This document shows positions 23,005 to 30,855 of a stretch of 32,736 bases of DNA, one piece after another. This stretch comes from Bacteroidota bacterium (lineage in GTDB: Bacteria; Bacteroidota; JABWAT01). The stretch lies in NCBI GenBank assembly GCA_017303995.1, contig JAFLBE010000006.1, positions 1 to 32,736 on the forward strand, given 5' to 3'. The notes below the pieces were generated by a model. The model was not told the origin of the DNA. It did no database searches and worked only from the letters and a program-made list of their open reading frames with translations. How positions within the stretch are numbered: the first letter of the stretch is position 1; each line of letters begins with the position of its first letter. Position numbers and translations under genes: made by a program.

Positions 23005-25119
23005 CTACATTTTCATCCCGAATTGTTTAAAAAGAAACGAATAAATATCGGCAGCTTCGTCAATCACTTTTGACGTTGGCTTTCCTGCGCCGTGTCCGGC
23101 TTTGGTTTCGATGCGGATCAGGATCGGGTTTTTCCCTTTGTAAGTATATTGCAAAGTTGCAGCAAATTTTTTCGCATGGGCCGGAACAACACGGTCATCG
23201 GTATCAGCGCTGGTGATCAGGGTTGGCGGGTAGTTTACCCCTTCCCGGATGTTATGCAGTGGTGAATAGGCAAGCATAAATTTAAACTGGGTCGAATCGG
23301 CTTCTGCATTTCCATATTCAGGAATCCAGTAACTGCCAACAGTGAATTTATGATACCTGAGCATGTCAATAACCGGCACCTGACAAACCACCGCCCCGTA
23401 CAGTTCCGGGCGTTGAGTCATGGCAGCAGCAACCAGAAGTCCGCCATTACTTCCACCATTTATGGCCAGCTTCTCAGCGGATGTATATTTCTCTTTTGCC
23501 AGATATTCAGCAGCGGCATGAAGATCATCAAATACATTTTGCTTTTTCTCAAGCATACCTGCCTGATGCCAGTCTTCACCATATTCACCGCCGCCTCGAA
23601 GATTGGCCATGGCGAAAATACCACCGGCTTCCATCCAAATGAGTCGTGAAAGTGAAAATCCGGGTGTCATATTCACATTAAATCCGCCATATCCGTAAAG
23701 TAACGCCGGAGCAGTTCCATCCAGTTTCAACCCTTTTTTAAAGACTATAAACATCGGAACCCGGGTTCCATCCTTTGAAGTGTAGAAAACCTGACGGGTT
23801 TCAAAATCTTCTGGGATAAACTTCACTTCCGGCCGGCGGAAAAGTTTCAGATTACCGGTTGTGAAATCGTATCTGAAAATAGTTGGCGGATAGACAAACG
23901 AGGTAAACGTGACAAACATATCAGTATCTGTACTTTTTGAAGAACTGATGCCAACGGTTCCCACTGCGGGGAGTGGGATTTCCTTGATAAATTCACCGCC
24001 AGCAGAATAAACTTTCAACTCGTGATGAGCGTCTTTCATGTAACCGGCAACAAACTGACGGTTCACAACGGTAACGAAATCTAAAACTTCCGGCTGTTCA
24101 GGAATAATGGTTCTCCAGTTATCAGAACCAGGATTACTGATATCAATTGAAATCAATTTTCCTTTCGGCGCATCCAGATTGGTGAAGAAATAAAAAGTAG
24201 TTCCCTCATTATGAACCGGTGACCAGGTTGCATCGCCGGCATCAAGAAGTTTGACCAGCTTATTTCCACCTTTCAGATCAAAATAATAAACTCTGTTTCT
24301 GGGGTCAGTTCCCTGCCAGACATAAATGAGAAGATACCGGCCATCTTCAGTCACCATGGGTGAAAATCCACGGTCAGGGTTTGATGGCTCTTCGTAAATC
24401 AGTTTATCCTGACTTTGCTGGGTCCCAATTTTGTGGAAATAAACTTTGTTGAAACGGTTTTCATCTTCCTTTTTAACCGTTCCGGGTTCAGGGAAGCGGT
24501 TGTAATAAAATCCCGATCCATCTGGAAGCCAGGCAATCGAAGTAAATTTGCACCATTTAATGGTTTCGTTAAGATCGGTTCCGTCTTTTACCTGCCGGAT
24601 TTTCACATCCTGACGGTCACTTCCGCTTCCAGAAAGTCCGTATGCAAGCAGACTTCCGTCTTCGCTCACAGTTGTCAAGGTTAGGGCAACTGTTCCGTCA
24701 GCACTCAGCGTGTTGGGGTCAATCAAAACTTTGGGTTCACCTTCAGGACCTTCCTGCCAGTATAATACCGATTGATTCTGAAGTCCGTCATTTTTCGAAA
24801 AAAAGTAATTGTTTCCTTTTTTTGCAGGTGCAGAATATTTCGGATAATTCCAGAGTTCGGAGAGGCGGGATTGAATTTTTGCCCGGTCAGGAATGGAATC
24901 GAGAAAAGCACGGGTGATGGTATTTTCGGCGGTTACCCAAGCAACTGTTGCAGAGTCGTCCGGATTTTCAAGCCAGCGGTATGGATCTGCAATGGCGACG
25001 CCATGCAGGGTGTCAACCACATTTTCACGTTTAGCATCCGGGTAGTTTAATTTTGGATTCATACAGGAGTTAAAAAGAATGGAACTGCCAATGATTAGAG
25101 TCAGATAAGAGAATTTCAT
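23005..25119 (-). CDS. Prolyl oligopeptidase, S9A family, lipoprotein
   Basis: The product is 704 aa from ATG at 25119, which has AAGGGA in a good ribosome-binding position; an open frame extends 23 codons further to TTG at 25188 but those codons cross the promoter region. A lipoprotein signal ends in LFNSC with Cys19, so it is probably membrane-anchored in the envelope. A beta-propeller occupies about residues 75-420 and the alpha/beta hydrolase domain follows. The catalytic triad is present: Ser557 in GGSNGG, Asp near 641-642 in DTDDRVV, and His676 in KAGHGAGKPT. It cleaves short peptides after proline. The length is normal for the family. It is monocistronic, divergent from the flavoprotein gene. 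Confidence 0.95.
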   Translation of the reverse strand: MKFSYLTLIIGSSILFNSCMNPKLNYPDAKRENVVDTLHGVAIADPYRWLENPDDSATVAWVTAENTITRAFLDSIPDRAKIQSRLSELWNYPKYSAPAKKGNNYFFSKNDGLQNQSVLYWQEGPEGEPKVLIDPNTLSADGTVALTLTTVSEDGSLLAYGLSGSGSDRQDVKIRQVKDGTDLNETIKWCKFTSIAWLPDGSGFYYNRFPEPGTVKKEDENRFNKVYFHKIGTQQSQDKLIYEEPSNPDRGFSPMVTEDGRYLLIYVWQGTDPRNRVYYFDLKGGNKLVKLLDAGDATWSPVHNEGTTFYFFTNLDAPKGKLISIDISNPGSDNWRTIIPEQPEVLDFVTVVNRQFVAGYMKDAHHELKVYSAGGEFIKEIPLPAVGTVGISSSKSTDTDMFVTFTSFVYPPTIFRYDFTTGNLKLFRRPEVKFIPEDFETRQVFYTSKDGTRVPMFIVFKKGLKLDGTAPALLYGYGGFNVNMTPGFSLSRLIWMEAGGIFAMANLRGGGEYGEDWHQAGMLEKKQNVFDDLHAAAEYLAKEKYTSAEKLAINGGSNGGLLVAAAMTQRPELYGAVVCQVPVIDMLRYHKFTVGSYWIPEYGNAEADSTQFKFMLAYSPLHNIREGVNYPPTLITSADTDDRVVPAHAKKFAATLQYTYKGKNPILIRIETKAGHGAGKPTSKVIDEAADIYSFLFKQFGMKM

Positions 25120-25177
25120 GTTATTATCCCTTTGATGAGACAGAAGACCTAACTGTAACGGAATTTTAATCGTTTCA

Positions 25178-25185
25178 CAAATATA
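25178..25185 (-). promoter_or_regulatory. Candidate -7 box for oligopeptidase gene
   Basis: On the minus strand this reads TATATTTG, an exact TAnnTTTG, 58 nt before the ATG at 25119. No good TTTG at 19-21 nt spacing is seen upstream, so it is tentative. Confidence 0.45.
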
Positions 25186-25189
25186 CAAC

Positions 25190-25221
25190 TTTGGTTCAAA
25201 ACAAGCCTGTGTCTATCTTTC
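25190..25221 (+). promoter_or_regulatory. Bacteroidota-type promoter for flavoprotein gene
   Basis: TTTG (25190-25193), a 20-nt spacer and TATCTTTC (25214-25221) match TTTG-N19-21-TAnnTTTG with one mismatch. It overlaps the divergent oligopeptidase promoter region and shows that codons upstream of 25251 are probably not translated. Confidence 0.6.
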
Positions 25222-25250
25222 GGAGAGTAAAATTAAGTCATTCTAAGTTC

Positions 25251-25829
25251 ATGACCTATTCAGAATTAGATCACATATTAGATTCCATCTGGGATTCTGT
25301 TGAGCTTGGGGCAACCTTGAGCAAACACCCGTTTCGCCGTGCGGTTTTGGGTACATTCGATGGCGTTTCACCCCAGATGCGAACAGTCATTCTCAGGTAT
25401 TCAAACCGGGAACGCCGCTGCATTCAGATTTATTCGGATGTCAGATCAAACAAAATTCAGGAAATCTCTGAACATCCCAAAATCTCACTTCTTTTTTATG
25501 ATCAGCAGGAGAGTATTCAGATCAGGCTGAATGGAACGGCTACGGTTGAATCCGGCGGTTCTCACCTGAAGACTATCTGGGCTGCACTTCCCATTGAAAA
25601 TAAAATCAATTATGCCACACCTGCCCGGCCGGGTTCTGTTGCTGACGATCCTGTTTCAGCATTCCCGGTAGTTGACAATCAGATTCCCGATTTTGCCTTT
25701 AAGAATTTCAGTGTGATCACCCTGGTTGTTGATCAGATTGATTGGCTGAGATTGGGTGTTGCCGGTCATTACCGGGCAAAATTCAACTTCCGGAATAATG
25801 GTTTCACCGGCGGATGGGTTGTGCCCTGA
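25251..25829 (+). CDS. Pyridoxamine 5'-phosphate oxidase-like flavoprotein
   Basis: The product is 192 aa from ATG at 25251 (MTYSELDHIL); the open frame reaches TTG at 25191 but this lies in the promoter. The split-barrel FMN-binding fold is indicated by RRAVLGTFDGVSPQMRTVIL, then CIQIYSDVRSNKIQEISEHP (a typical phosphate-contact turn) and SLLFYDQQESIQIRLNGTA. The C-terminal part includes WLRLGVAGHYRAKF. It resembles the FMN-binding Alr4036 group of this superfamily more than classical PdxH, so pyridoxal phosphate synthesis should not be assumed. It is expected in the cytoplasm. It is monocistronic and has its own promoter. Confidence 0.85.
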   Translation: MTYSELDHILDSIWDSVELGATLSKHPFRRAVLGTFDGVSPQMRTVILRYSNRERRCIQIYSDVRSNKIQEISEHPKISLLFYDQQESIQIRLNGTATVESGGSHLKTIWAALPIENKINYATPARPGSVADDPVSAFPVVDNQIPDFAFKNFSVITLVVDQIDWLRLGVAGHYRAKFNFRNNGFTGGWVVP

Positions 25830-25990
25830 GGGGAAGGGAAAATTTTAAAGGTTGAAGCATGAATAATTTTGTTTTGTTTTGAGATAACTGCTCTTGAAAT
25901 GTGGCCTTTCTTGATCCTGAAATACTGCTGTAATATCAAGTCCCTCCCAATAGTTGATCTATGTTTATCAGTTTTGTAAGAAATCAAAAT

Positions 25991-26288
25991 ATGAAAAAAC
26001 TATCCGCTTTAGTTTTAATTCTTCTTTTTTCTGGGTGCTACCCTATTGTAAAGTTTTTTACAACTGATTTAGTTCGGGGTTCAGTGTGTGATTATGCAAT
26101 TAATCTGGAAAGAGATACAGTCGAGACTGAGTTTGGCTGGCTATACTTTTCTTGGAAATAAAAGAACAAGCTGGGATGATGACTGGAAAACTGATAAAGT
26201 TGTCTGTAATGAGTTTGAAAAACAGGTTTTATCTCCTTTTGAGAGATTTTTAAAAGAAAAATATCCTCAGGCGAAAATTGAATTTTAA
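25991..26288 (+). pseudogene. Small lipoprotein gene, probably frameshifted
   Basis: Starting with ATG at 25991, a lipoprotein signal (MKKLSALVLILLFSGC, Cys16) leads into a 56 aa frame that stops at 26161. In the +1 frame an open stretch continues from before this stop to TAA at 26288 and encodes a well-formed, charged tail (TSWDDDWKTDK, then FEKQVLSPFERFLKEKYP). Joined, the two give about 99 aa. The simplest reading is one small lipoprotein broken by a 1-nt change between about 26130 and 26160; two overlapping genes or a sequencing error are alternatives. The family is not recognised. The upstream 25830-25990 stretch shows no other feature. Confidence 0.4.
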
Positions 26289-26364
26289 TTTTAACTCGTG
26301 ACTTTCCCCAGACCCGCGAAACGAAGTTGCCTGGGTGCGTTTAATGTATTGTTCTGATAAAAAT

Positions 26365-26383
26365 CTCCGACCGGAGGTCGGAG
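26365..26383. repeat. Triloop hairpin CTCCGACC-GGA-GGTCGGAG
   Basis: A perfect 8-bp stem with a 3-nt GGA loop lies in the 213-nt gap between the broken lipoprotein gene and the convergent dehydratase gene. It has the same loop type as the 22826 hairpin but a different flank (TTACAAAG). There is no adjacent T-run, so it is not a typical terminator. Confidence 0.75.
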
Positions 26384-26460
26384 TTACAAAGACCATAATA
26401 CCGGGCACCTCGATTATCAACCTGAGGCTGAACCCGGTGACCGGTAATTCCTAAATCCCC

Positions 26461-26495
26461 CGTAAAACGTACCCCGTACCACGTACAACGTACAG
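26461..26495. repeat. Degenerate heptamer array downstream of dehydratase
   Basis: CGTAAAA, CGTACCC, CGTACCA, CGTACAA, CGTACAG keep exact 7-nt register. On the dehydratase strand the array starts 6 nt after the stop codon. Confidence 0.85.
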
Positions 26496-26501
26496 CGATC
26501 T

Positions 26502-27452
26502 TCATCCCCAAATCTCAGGAAACTTCGATTTATCCACATTTCCTCCGGAAAGAATAATCCCGATTTTTTTTCCGTCAGCTTTAATTTTCCCTTCCAGAAA
26601 AGCTGCAAAAGGAACTGCTGATGAGGGTTCAATATCCAGCTTCAAATGGTGAACCAGAACTTTCAAAGCTTCCAGAATGGAATCTTCACTAACCGTTATT
26701 ATTTCATCAACAAAGTTTTGAATGATCGGGAAATTGTGGGTTCCAAGTGAGGTGAGAAGTCCGTCTGCAACCGATTTTCCACCGGTTGGCGGGTGAATAG
26801 TGCCAGTTGTGAGGGAAAGAAAGGCATCGTTCACGGCTTCAGGTTCAACACCAATGACTCTAATGCCGGGTTTTACAGATTTTGCTGCAAGAGCTGTTCC
26901 GGCAAGCAATCCGCCGCCACCGACCGGAGTCAAAATAAAATCCAGATCCTTGATTTCTTCCAGGAACTCCAGAGCAGCGGTTGCCTGGCCGGTAATAACT
27001 TTCAGATCATTTGACGGATGAACAGGAACGGCGCCGGTTTCTTTCACAAGTCGGGCCAGAGTTTCTTCTCTGTCTTTTTGGGTGGGCGGGCAAAAAGTGA
27101 TCATTCCGCCAAAACGCTTCACATTTTCAATTTTTGGCTTTGGTGCGTTTTCGGGCATGACAACAAATGCAGAAATTCCACGAAGTGAAGCTGCCAAAGA
27201 TAACGCTGCCGCATGATTCCCCGAGGAATGGGTTGCAACTCCGAATTTTGCTTCTTCATCCGTCAATGAAAAAACAGCATTTGACGCACCTCTCATTTTA
27301 AAAGCACCGGCCTTCTGCAGGTTTTCACACTTAAAGAAAAACTGACCGTTGAAAAGGTGATTTAGTTCACGGGAAGTCACGACCGATGTCTGGTTAATGA
27401 ACCTTGAAATCCTGATTTCGGCAGCAACAATATCAGAAATGGAAATCAACAT
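26502..27452 (-). CDS. PLP-dependent serine/threonine dehydratase family protein
   Basis: The product is 316 aa, fold-type II PLP enzyme, close in layout to serine racemase and small catabolic threonine dehydratases. The PLP lysine is Lys52 in KAGAFKMRGA; SSGNHAAALS (76-85) binds the substrate carboxylate; GGGGLLAG (178-185) holds the cofactor phosphate; SGGN (302-305) contacts the pyridine ring. There is no C-terminal ACT regulatory domain, so it is not the allosteric IlvA form. It probably deaminates L-serine or L-threonine in the cytoplasm; racemase activity is possible. It starts 19 nt after the receptor stop and has AGGG before ATG at 27452, so it may be transcribed with the metal locus. 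Confidence 0.9.
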   Translation of the reverse strand: MLISISDIVAAEIRISRFINQTSVVTSRELNHLFNGQFFFKCENLQKAGAFKMRGASNAVFSLTDEEAKFGVATHSSGNHAAALSLAASLRGISAFVVMPENAPKPKIENVKRFGGMITFCPPTQKDREETLARLVKETGAVPVHPSNDLKVITGQATAALEFLEEIKDLDFILTPVGGGGLLAGTALAAKSVKPGIRVIGVEPEAVNDAFLSLTTGTIHPPTGGKSVADGLLTSLGTHNFPIIQNFVDEIITVSEDSILEALKVLVHHLKLDIEPSSAVPFAAFLEGKIKADGKKIGIILSGGNVDKSKFPEIWG

Positions 27453-27471
27453 TCAATTACCCTGGTTTTCA

Positions 27472-29697
27472 TCAGAAAAAGAATTTATAAAGCAATTTAA
27501 AATTTCTTCCGGGCTCGGGAACAATTGATTTTACCCGTGACAAATGATTTCTATATTCTGTATTTAAGATATTTTCGACAGTGAAATCTAAGGTATGAAG
27601 ATAGTCGTTATTGGTAAAGTGAATTTGAGCAAAAAGATCATAAACAATGTATCCGTTGGTTGCCTGCTCGAATTCTCCAAGTTGGTTTTGTTTATCTGCT
27701 GCTTTCACGGTAAATCCAAAATCAGAATGATCAAACTGATATTGGGATTTCAGTTTTCCGGAAAGGGGAGGCATATAGGGCAACGGATTTTTTGAATCTG
27801 TCAATTCACCCTGTACATAACTTACATTACCTGAAATTCTTAAATTCACAGGCAAAACATAATCCCAGGTGAGTTCAGCACCTGTCATCAGGGCATTGAC
27901 GCCCGCATATTGATAATCAAACAAATAGGGAAGTTTCGAGTTCAGCCGTCCGGTGTTTACAGGAAAAATAAAACCCTGAATCTGATTTCTGAATAGGGTG
28001 AACTCTGTCTTTCCGAATTCATCGAGATGTTTCAGAAAAACTTCGATGCCGAATCCGGTTTCTTCATTGATGTCCGGGTTTCCGATTTCGAAAGAATAGG
28101 CGGCCAGATGGGGTCCGTTTGAATACAACTCTTCAATTCCAGGCGCTTTAAAAGACCTGATCAGGTTGGAACCAGCCGTCCAGTTTTGGGTAATCAGATA
28201 AATTGCACTGAAACCGCCTGACACATTCTGAAAATTACGCTCTCTGATGTTTCCGATTCGTTTCGAGACGGATTCATTTTTAGGGGAAACGGTTTTGTTG
28301 TCATATCTGAATGAAAGTTGAAAGGTGAATGGGTACCAATTGATCTCTTCAAACAGATGTCCTGAAAAAGTATTTTCAAAGGAATTGGGAGTGAAAGTGA
28401 GTTTCGCTGAAGCATAATCCCGTTTTTCAAACCAGACACCAAACCTGCCGCGGTCGAAAAATCCGAGTTTTTGGTGAAATCCGTTTAAAGATACAGTATT
28501 GGTCAGCAGACCAAATTCAGCACCCGAAAGTCCGCCTTTTTCAAGTTCAAGATGGTAATAATTGATGTGAGCTGTATTGAATTCCAATTTCGTAAGCCAA
28601 ACCCAGGGCAGGTGATAAATTCCCTTTATTTCATATTGGCGCCGTCTGATTTCAATATCAACCCCATTTTTATGTCCGCCAACAAACCCGCCGGGAATCC
28701 CATAAAACGACTCAAAATATCCGGCTGATGCGCCCACATATCCTTCACCAAAATGCCAGTTCCAGCCATTTGAAAAATTACGGGTTTCAATGCCTGTATT
28801 TTCAAGGGTGCCCGTTGGAGTTTTCATATTTCCGGCTTTCCGGTAACTTCCATCCAAATGAGTTTGAAGAAAGCCAACGGGTCCGGTAAGAGAAAGTCCG
28901 CCGGAACCGCCTTTGTTCACTGATTCAGCCTGACCTGAAAGTGATCCGTGAAAGTGCGGATAATTTTCGAGGGGAATTTGCTCTCTGATCACATTGATTA
29001 CGCCACCAAGTGTGTTCGATCCGTAAATAATTGCTTCCGGACCCCTGATAATTTCAATCCGTTCAGCCGTCATTGGGTCAATGGTTAGGGCATGATCAGC
29101 TGAAGTTGCAGAGAGATCGCCGGTTCTTCCGCCATCTTCCAAAATCAGCAAACGATCGCCACTGAGTCCGCGGGCAACTGGTCGTGCCGGTGCAGGTCCC
29201 ATGCTTCTTTGCGACAACCCGGCTTCATTGCTAAGGGTTTCGGCAATAGTTTTACCCAGCATTTGTCTGAGATCTTTTCCGGAAAAAACCTGATCTGGAA
29301 CCACTTTTATTTCGGAAGAATCCCGGTCAGATTCCACATTAATGGTCTGTGTTGAACGGTAAAGTTTTTCGATTGAAAAGTTTAGGATTATTGCTTCATG
29401 CGGGGTGACCTTTATCGTCTTTGAATCAGAATGATAACCAACCCGGTACACCTTAATTGTATAAGTACCAATTGGGATTTCTGTGAACAGGAAAGAACCA
29501 TCGGGTCGTGTTGGTGATGTCTGGTTTAACTCTACAATCAGAACAGCAACAAAATCAACGGGTTCGCCTGTTTCTTTGTCTGTTACCACTCCAGATATTT
29601 TGCCAACATCGTGCACTTCTGCAATAACATTTCCACTAAAACAAAGCAGAAATAGAATAAAAAAATATTTCATCAGCTTTTCAATTACTTTCTTCAT
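27472..29697 (-). CDS. TonB-dependent receptor, ZnuD-like
   Basis: The product is 741 aa from ATG at 29697 (ATG at 29673 is a plausible alternative; the signal peptide MKYFFILFLLCFSGNVIA works with either). A carboxypeptidase-regulatory-like domain (about 33-115, GVVTDKETGEPVDFV and PDGSFLFTEIPIGTYTIKV) precedes the plug. The plug motifs PARPVARGLSGDRLLIL, ADHALTIDP and AERIEIIRGPEAIIYGSN resemble, from memory, the zinc receptor ZnuD (RGQSGRR, SPDHAI, VEILRGP). The barrel ends in Phe (LLYKFFF). It would import a metal, most likely zinc, across the outer membrane; copper or another metal is not excluded. The gene follows a His-rich lipoprotein gene and has an 11-bp hairpin covering its start codon. 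The inner-membrane step is not encoded nearby. Confidence 0.88.
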   Translation of the reverse strand: MKKVIEKLMKYFFILFLLCFSGNVIAEVHDVGKISGVVTDKETGEPVDFVAVLIVELNQTSPTRPDGSFLFTEIPIGTYTIKVYRVGYHSDSKTIKVTPHEAIILNFSIEKLYRSTQTINVESDRDSSEIKVVPDQVFSGKDLRQMLGKTIAETLSNEAGLSQRSMGPAPARPVARGLSGDRLLILEDGGRTGDLSATSADHALTIDPMTAERIEIIRGPEAIIYGSNTLGGVINVIREQIPLENYPHFHGSLSGQAESVNKGGSGGLSLTGPVGFLQTHLDGSYRKAGNMKTPTGTLENTGIETRNFSNGWNWHFGEGYVGASAGYFESFYGIPGGFVGGHKNGVDIEIRRRQYEIKGIYHLPWVWLTKLEFNTAHINYYHLELEKGGLSGAEFGLLTNTVSLNGFHQKLGFFDRGRFGVWFEKRDYASAKLTFTPNSFENTFSGHLFEEINWYPFTFQLSFRYDNKTVSPKNESVSKRIGNIRERNFQNVSGGFSAIYLITQNWTAGSNLIRSFKAPGIEELYSNGPHLAAYSFEIGNPDINEETGFGIEVFLKHLDEFGKTEFTLFRNQIQGFIFPVNTGRLNSKLPYLFDYQYAGVNALMTGAELTWDYVLPVNLRISGNVSYVQGELTDSKNPLPYMPPLSGKLKSQYQFDHSDFGFTVKAADKQNQLGEFEQATNGYIVYDLFAQIHFTNNDYLHTLDFTVENILNTEYRNHLSRVKSIVPEPGRNFKLLYKFFF

Positions 29698-29725
29698 CCC
29701 GGTCACGAATTCCATGACCGGGATG
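29695..29725 (-). promoter_or_regulatory. Hairpin overlapping receptor start codon
   Basis: CATCCCGGTCA and TGACCGGGATG form an 11-bp perfect inverted repeat with a 9-nt loop. On the mRNA the 3' arm ends in the ATG at 29697. It could limit translation of the receptor, mark an RNA-processing site, or act as a weak attenuator; there is no T-run. Confidence 0.6.
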
Positions 29726-29739
29726 AATCAGTTACTTTA

Positions 29740-30228
29740 TTATTTCACAATTAACGGGATTTCAATAGTTTCAAAATCCGGATGGCCACCATGAAGCAGT
29801 GATACCTTTAAGGTTGTTGATCCTGCTTTTTTCCCCCGGATGGTCATTGCATAGTCATCCTCATGCATTGTTTTCAGAAATCCTGCTGGAATAGCTACAG
29901 TTGCAACAGCTACAGATGTATCTGCAACAGTTAGTTTTAGTGTGAGTTCTTCGGTGTGAGTATCTGCCACTTTGGATGAATCCAGATCAGAAAGAAAGGT
30001 AATTTCAATAATCGGCGATACTGAACCCTGAGGAACTTCAAATTGTCCCTTAACTTTTGTGTCCCAATAAGTGACCAACCGGTTGCCTGAAGCATTGAAA
30101 GCGGCACCACCAACTTCAGCATGTTCTTCATTATGGTCGTCATCAACCGAATTATCCTTACATCCAGCGATAAGAGTAAAAACGAAAAGTACAGAAATAG
30201 CAATACGAAAAGTAGAAAACGAGGTCAT
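29740..30228 (-). CDS. His-rich periplasmic lipoprotein, probable metal binder
   Basis: The product is 162 aa. ATG at 30228 is chosen because GGAG lies about 8 nt before it; a TTG at 30240 also opens the frame. The lipobox LIAGC places the lipid-modified Cys at residue 23. Just after it comes an Asp/His-rich segment (VDDDHNEEHAEVGG), and further His clusters are DTHTEE, MHEDDYAM and HGGHPDF. The rest looks like an Ig-like beta-sandwich. Such a protein could bind zinc or copper in the periplasm or at the outer membrane and pass it to or from the receptor encoded next. It is the middle gene of a three-gene run. Metal identity is inferred. Confidence 0.8.
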   Translation of the reverse strand: MTSFSTFRIAISVLFVFTLIAGCKDNSVDDDHNEEHAEVGGAAFNASGNRLVTYWDTKVKGQFEVPQGSVSPIIEITFLSDLDSSKVADTHTEELTLKLTVADTSVAVATVAIPAGFLKTMHEDDYAMTIRGKKAGSTTLKVSLLHGGHPDFETIEIPLIVK

Positions 30229-30314
30229 TATTGACTCCAATTTGATTTAAAATTAAAAAAAGACGGATTTCTTCCCATCAGGAAAAAATCAGAAAAAGGG
30301 AAGTAGTGGGGAAA

Positions 30315-30638
30315 TTAAATAACCGGGGGACCCCGTGGGGTGATGCAAAGGTCTGACCTGTAAGTGATCAGAGAAAGTTCAGCAGGCGCTGGAAGATCAA
30401 CCGAAACCATGACTGTTCCCGAAACGGGTTCTGACGAACTCCATGCACCCAGAAAAGTGTGGAGTAAACAGAAATCACCATCCTGAATCTGACCCGAAGG
30501 CAGATCAGGCGAAGTCACAACAGCTGAATCAGGACTTCCTGCAACCGCATGGAAATGCCAAAGGTTTACCGTAACCACAAGTGGCAGATAAACGAAAAGC
30601 AGCAGAATTGCCAGATTTTTCAGTGTTTTTTGTTTCAT
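30315..30638 (-). CDS. Small exported/membrane protein, 107 aa (DUF2946-like)
   Basis: The product is 107 aa from ATG at 30638; the open frame extends to 30677 but that part contains the promoter. One hydrophobic segment (LAILLLFVYLPLVVTVNLW, residues about 9-27) is followed by HFHAVAG, an FCLLHTFLGAW segment and a C-terminal RSDLCITPRGPPVI. The H-x-H and two Cys residues could bind a metal. Short proteins with a similar layout and an RGPP-like ending occur beside TonB-receptor genes for metals; I class it as DUF2946-like with caution. It is the first gene of the receptor operon. The 74 nt to the lipoprotein gene are A-rich with no further feature. Confidence 0.65.
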   Translation of the reverse strand: MKQKTLKNLAILLLFVYLPLVVTVNLWHFHAVAGSPDSAVVTSPDLPSGQIQDGDFCLLHTFLGAWSSSEPVSGTVMVSVDLPAPAELSLITYRSDLCITPRGPPVI

Positions 30639-30645
30639 GGTTCTG

Positions 30646-30678
30646 CAAAAATAGAGGATGCGGGTACGAAATTGCAAA
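30646..30678 (-). promoter_or_regulatory. Bacteroidota-type promoter of the metal-receptor operon
   Basis: On the minus strand: TTTG, 21-nt spacer, TATTTTTG, then 7 nt to the ATG at 30638. Both boxes and the spacing fit TTTG-N19-21-TAnnTTTG exactly. The transcript would be almost leaderless, in line with the missing Shine-Dalgarno site. Confidence 0.75.
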
Positions 30679-30729
30679 AAGGATGTATTTTGGGGTTTAA
30701 AAAGGAAATAAGAATTTATGAAAAAGACA

Positions 30730-30805
30730 TGGATTCCCGCCTTCGCGGGAATGACATTGTGGGCTTTTTATTAAGAGGTGTCATTCCCGCGAAGGCGGGA
30801 ATCCA
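30730..30805. repeat. Perfect 27-bp inverted repeat
   Basis: Two 27-bp arms (30730-30756 and 30779-30805) are exact reverse complements, separated by 22 nt. Each arm contains the near-palindrome ATTCCCGCCTTCGCGGGAAT. It lies between parC and the downstream operon and may affect parC transcript ends, although no T-run follows. An open frame crossing it is not a gene. Confidence 0.9.
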
Positions 30806-30855
30806 GTATTTTAAACTTTTAAAACAGCCCAGGTAAGAAACTTTACGTCGCCCCC

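Noticed and set aside
25120-25188. Longer N-terminus for the oligopeptidase (start at 25188)
   Set aside because: The extension precedes a good lipoprotein signal with its own ribosome-binding site and crosses the candidate -7 box.
30549-30836. Plus-strand open frame of 95 codons
   Set aside because: It runs antisense through the promoter and the 27-bp inverted repeat; the translation is mostly repeat sequence.
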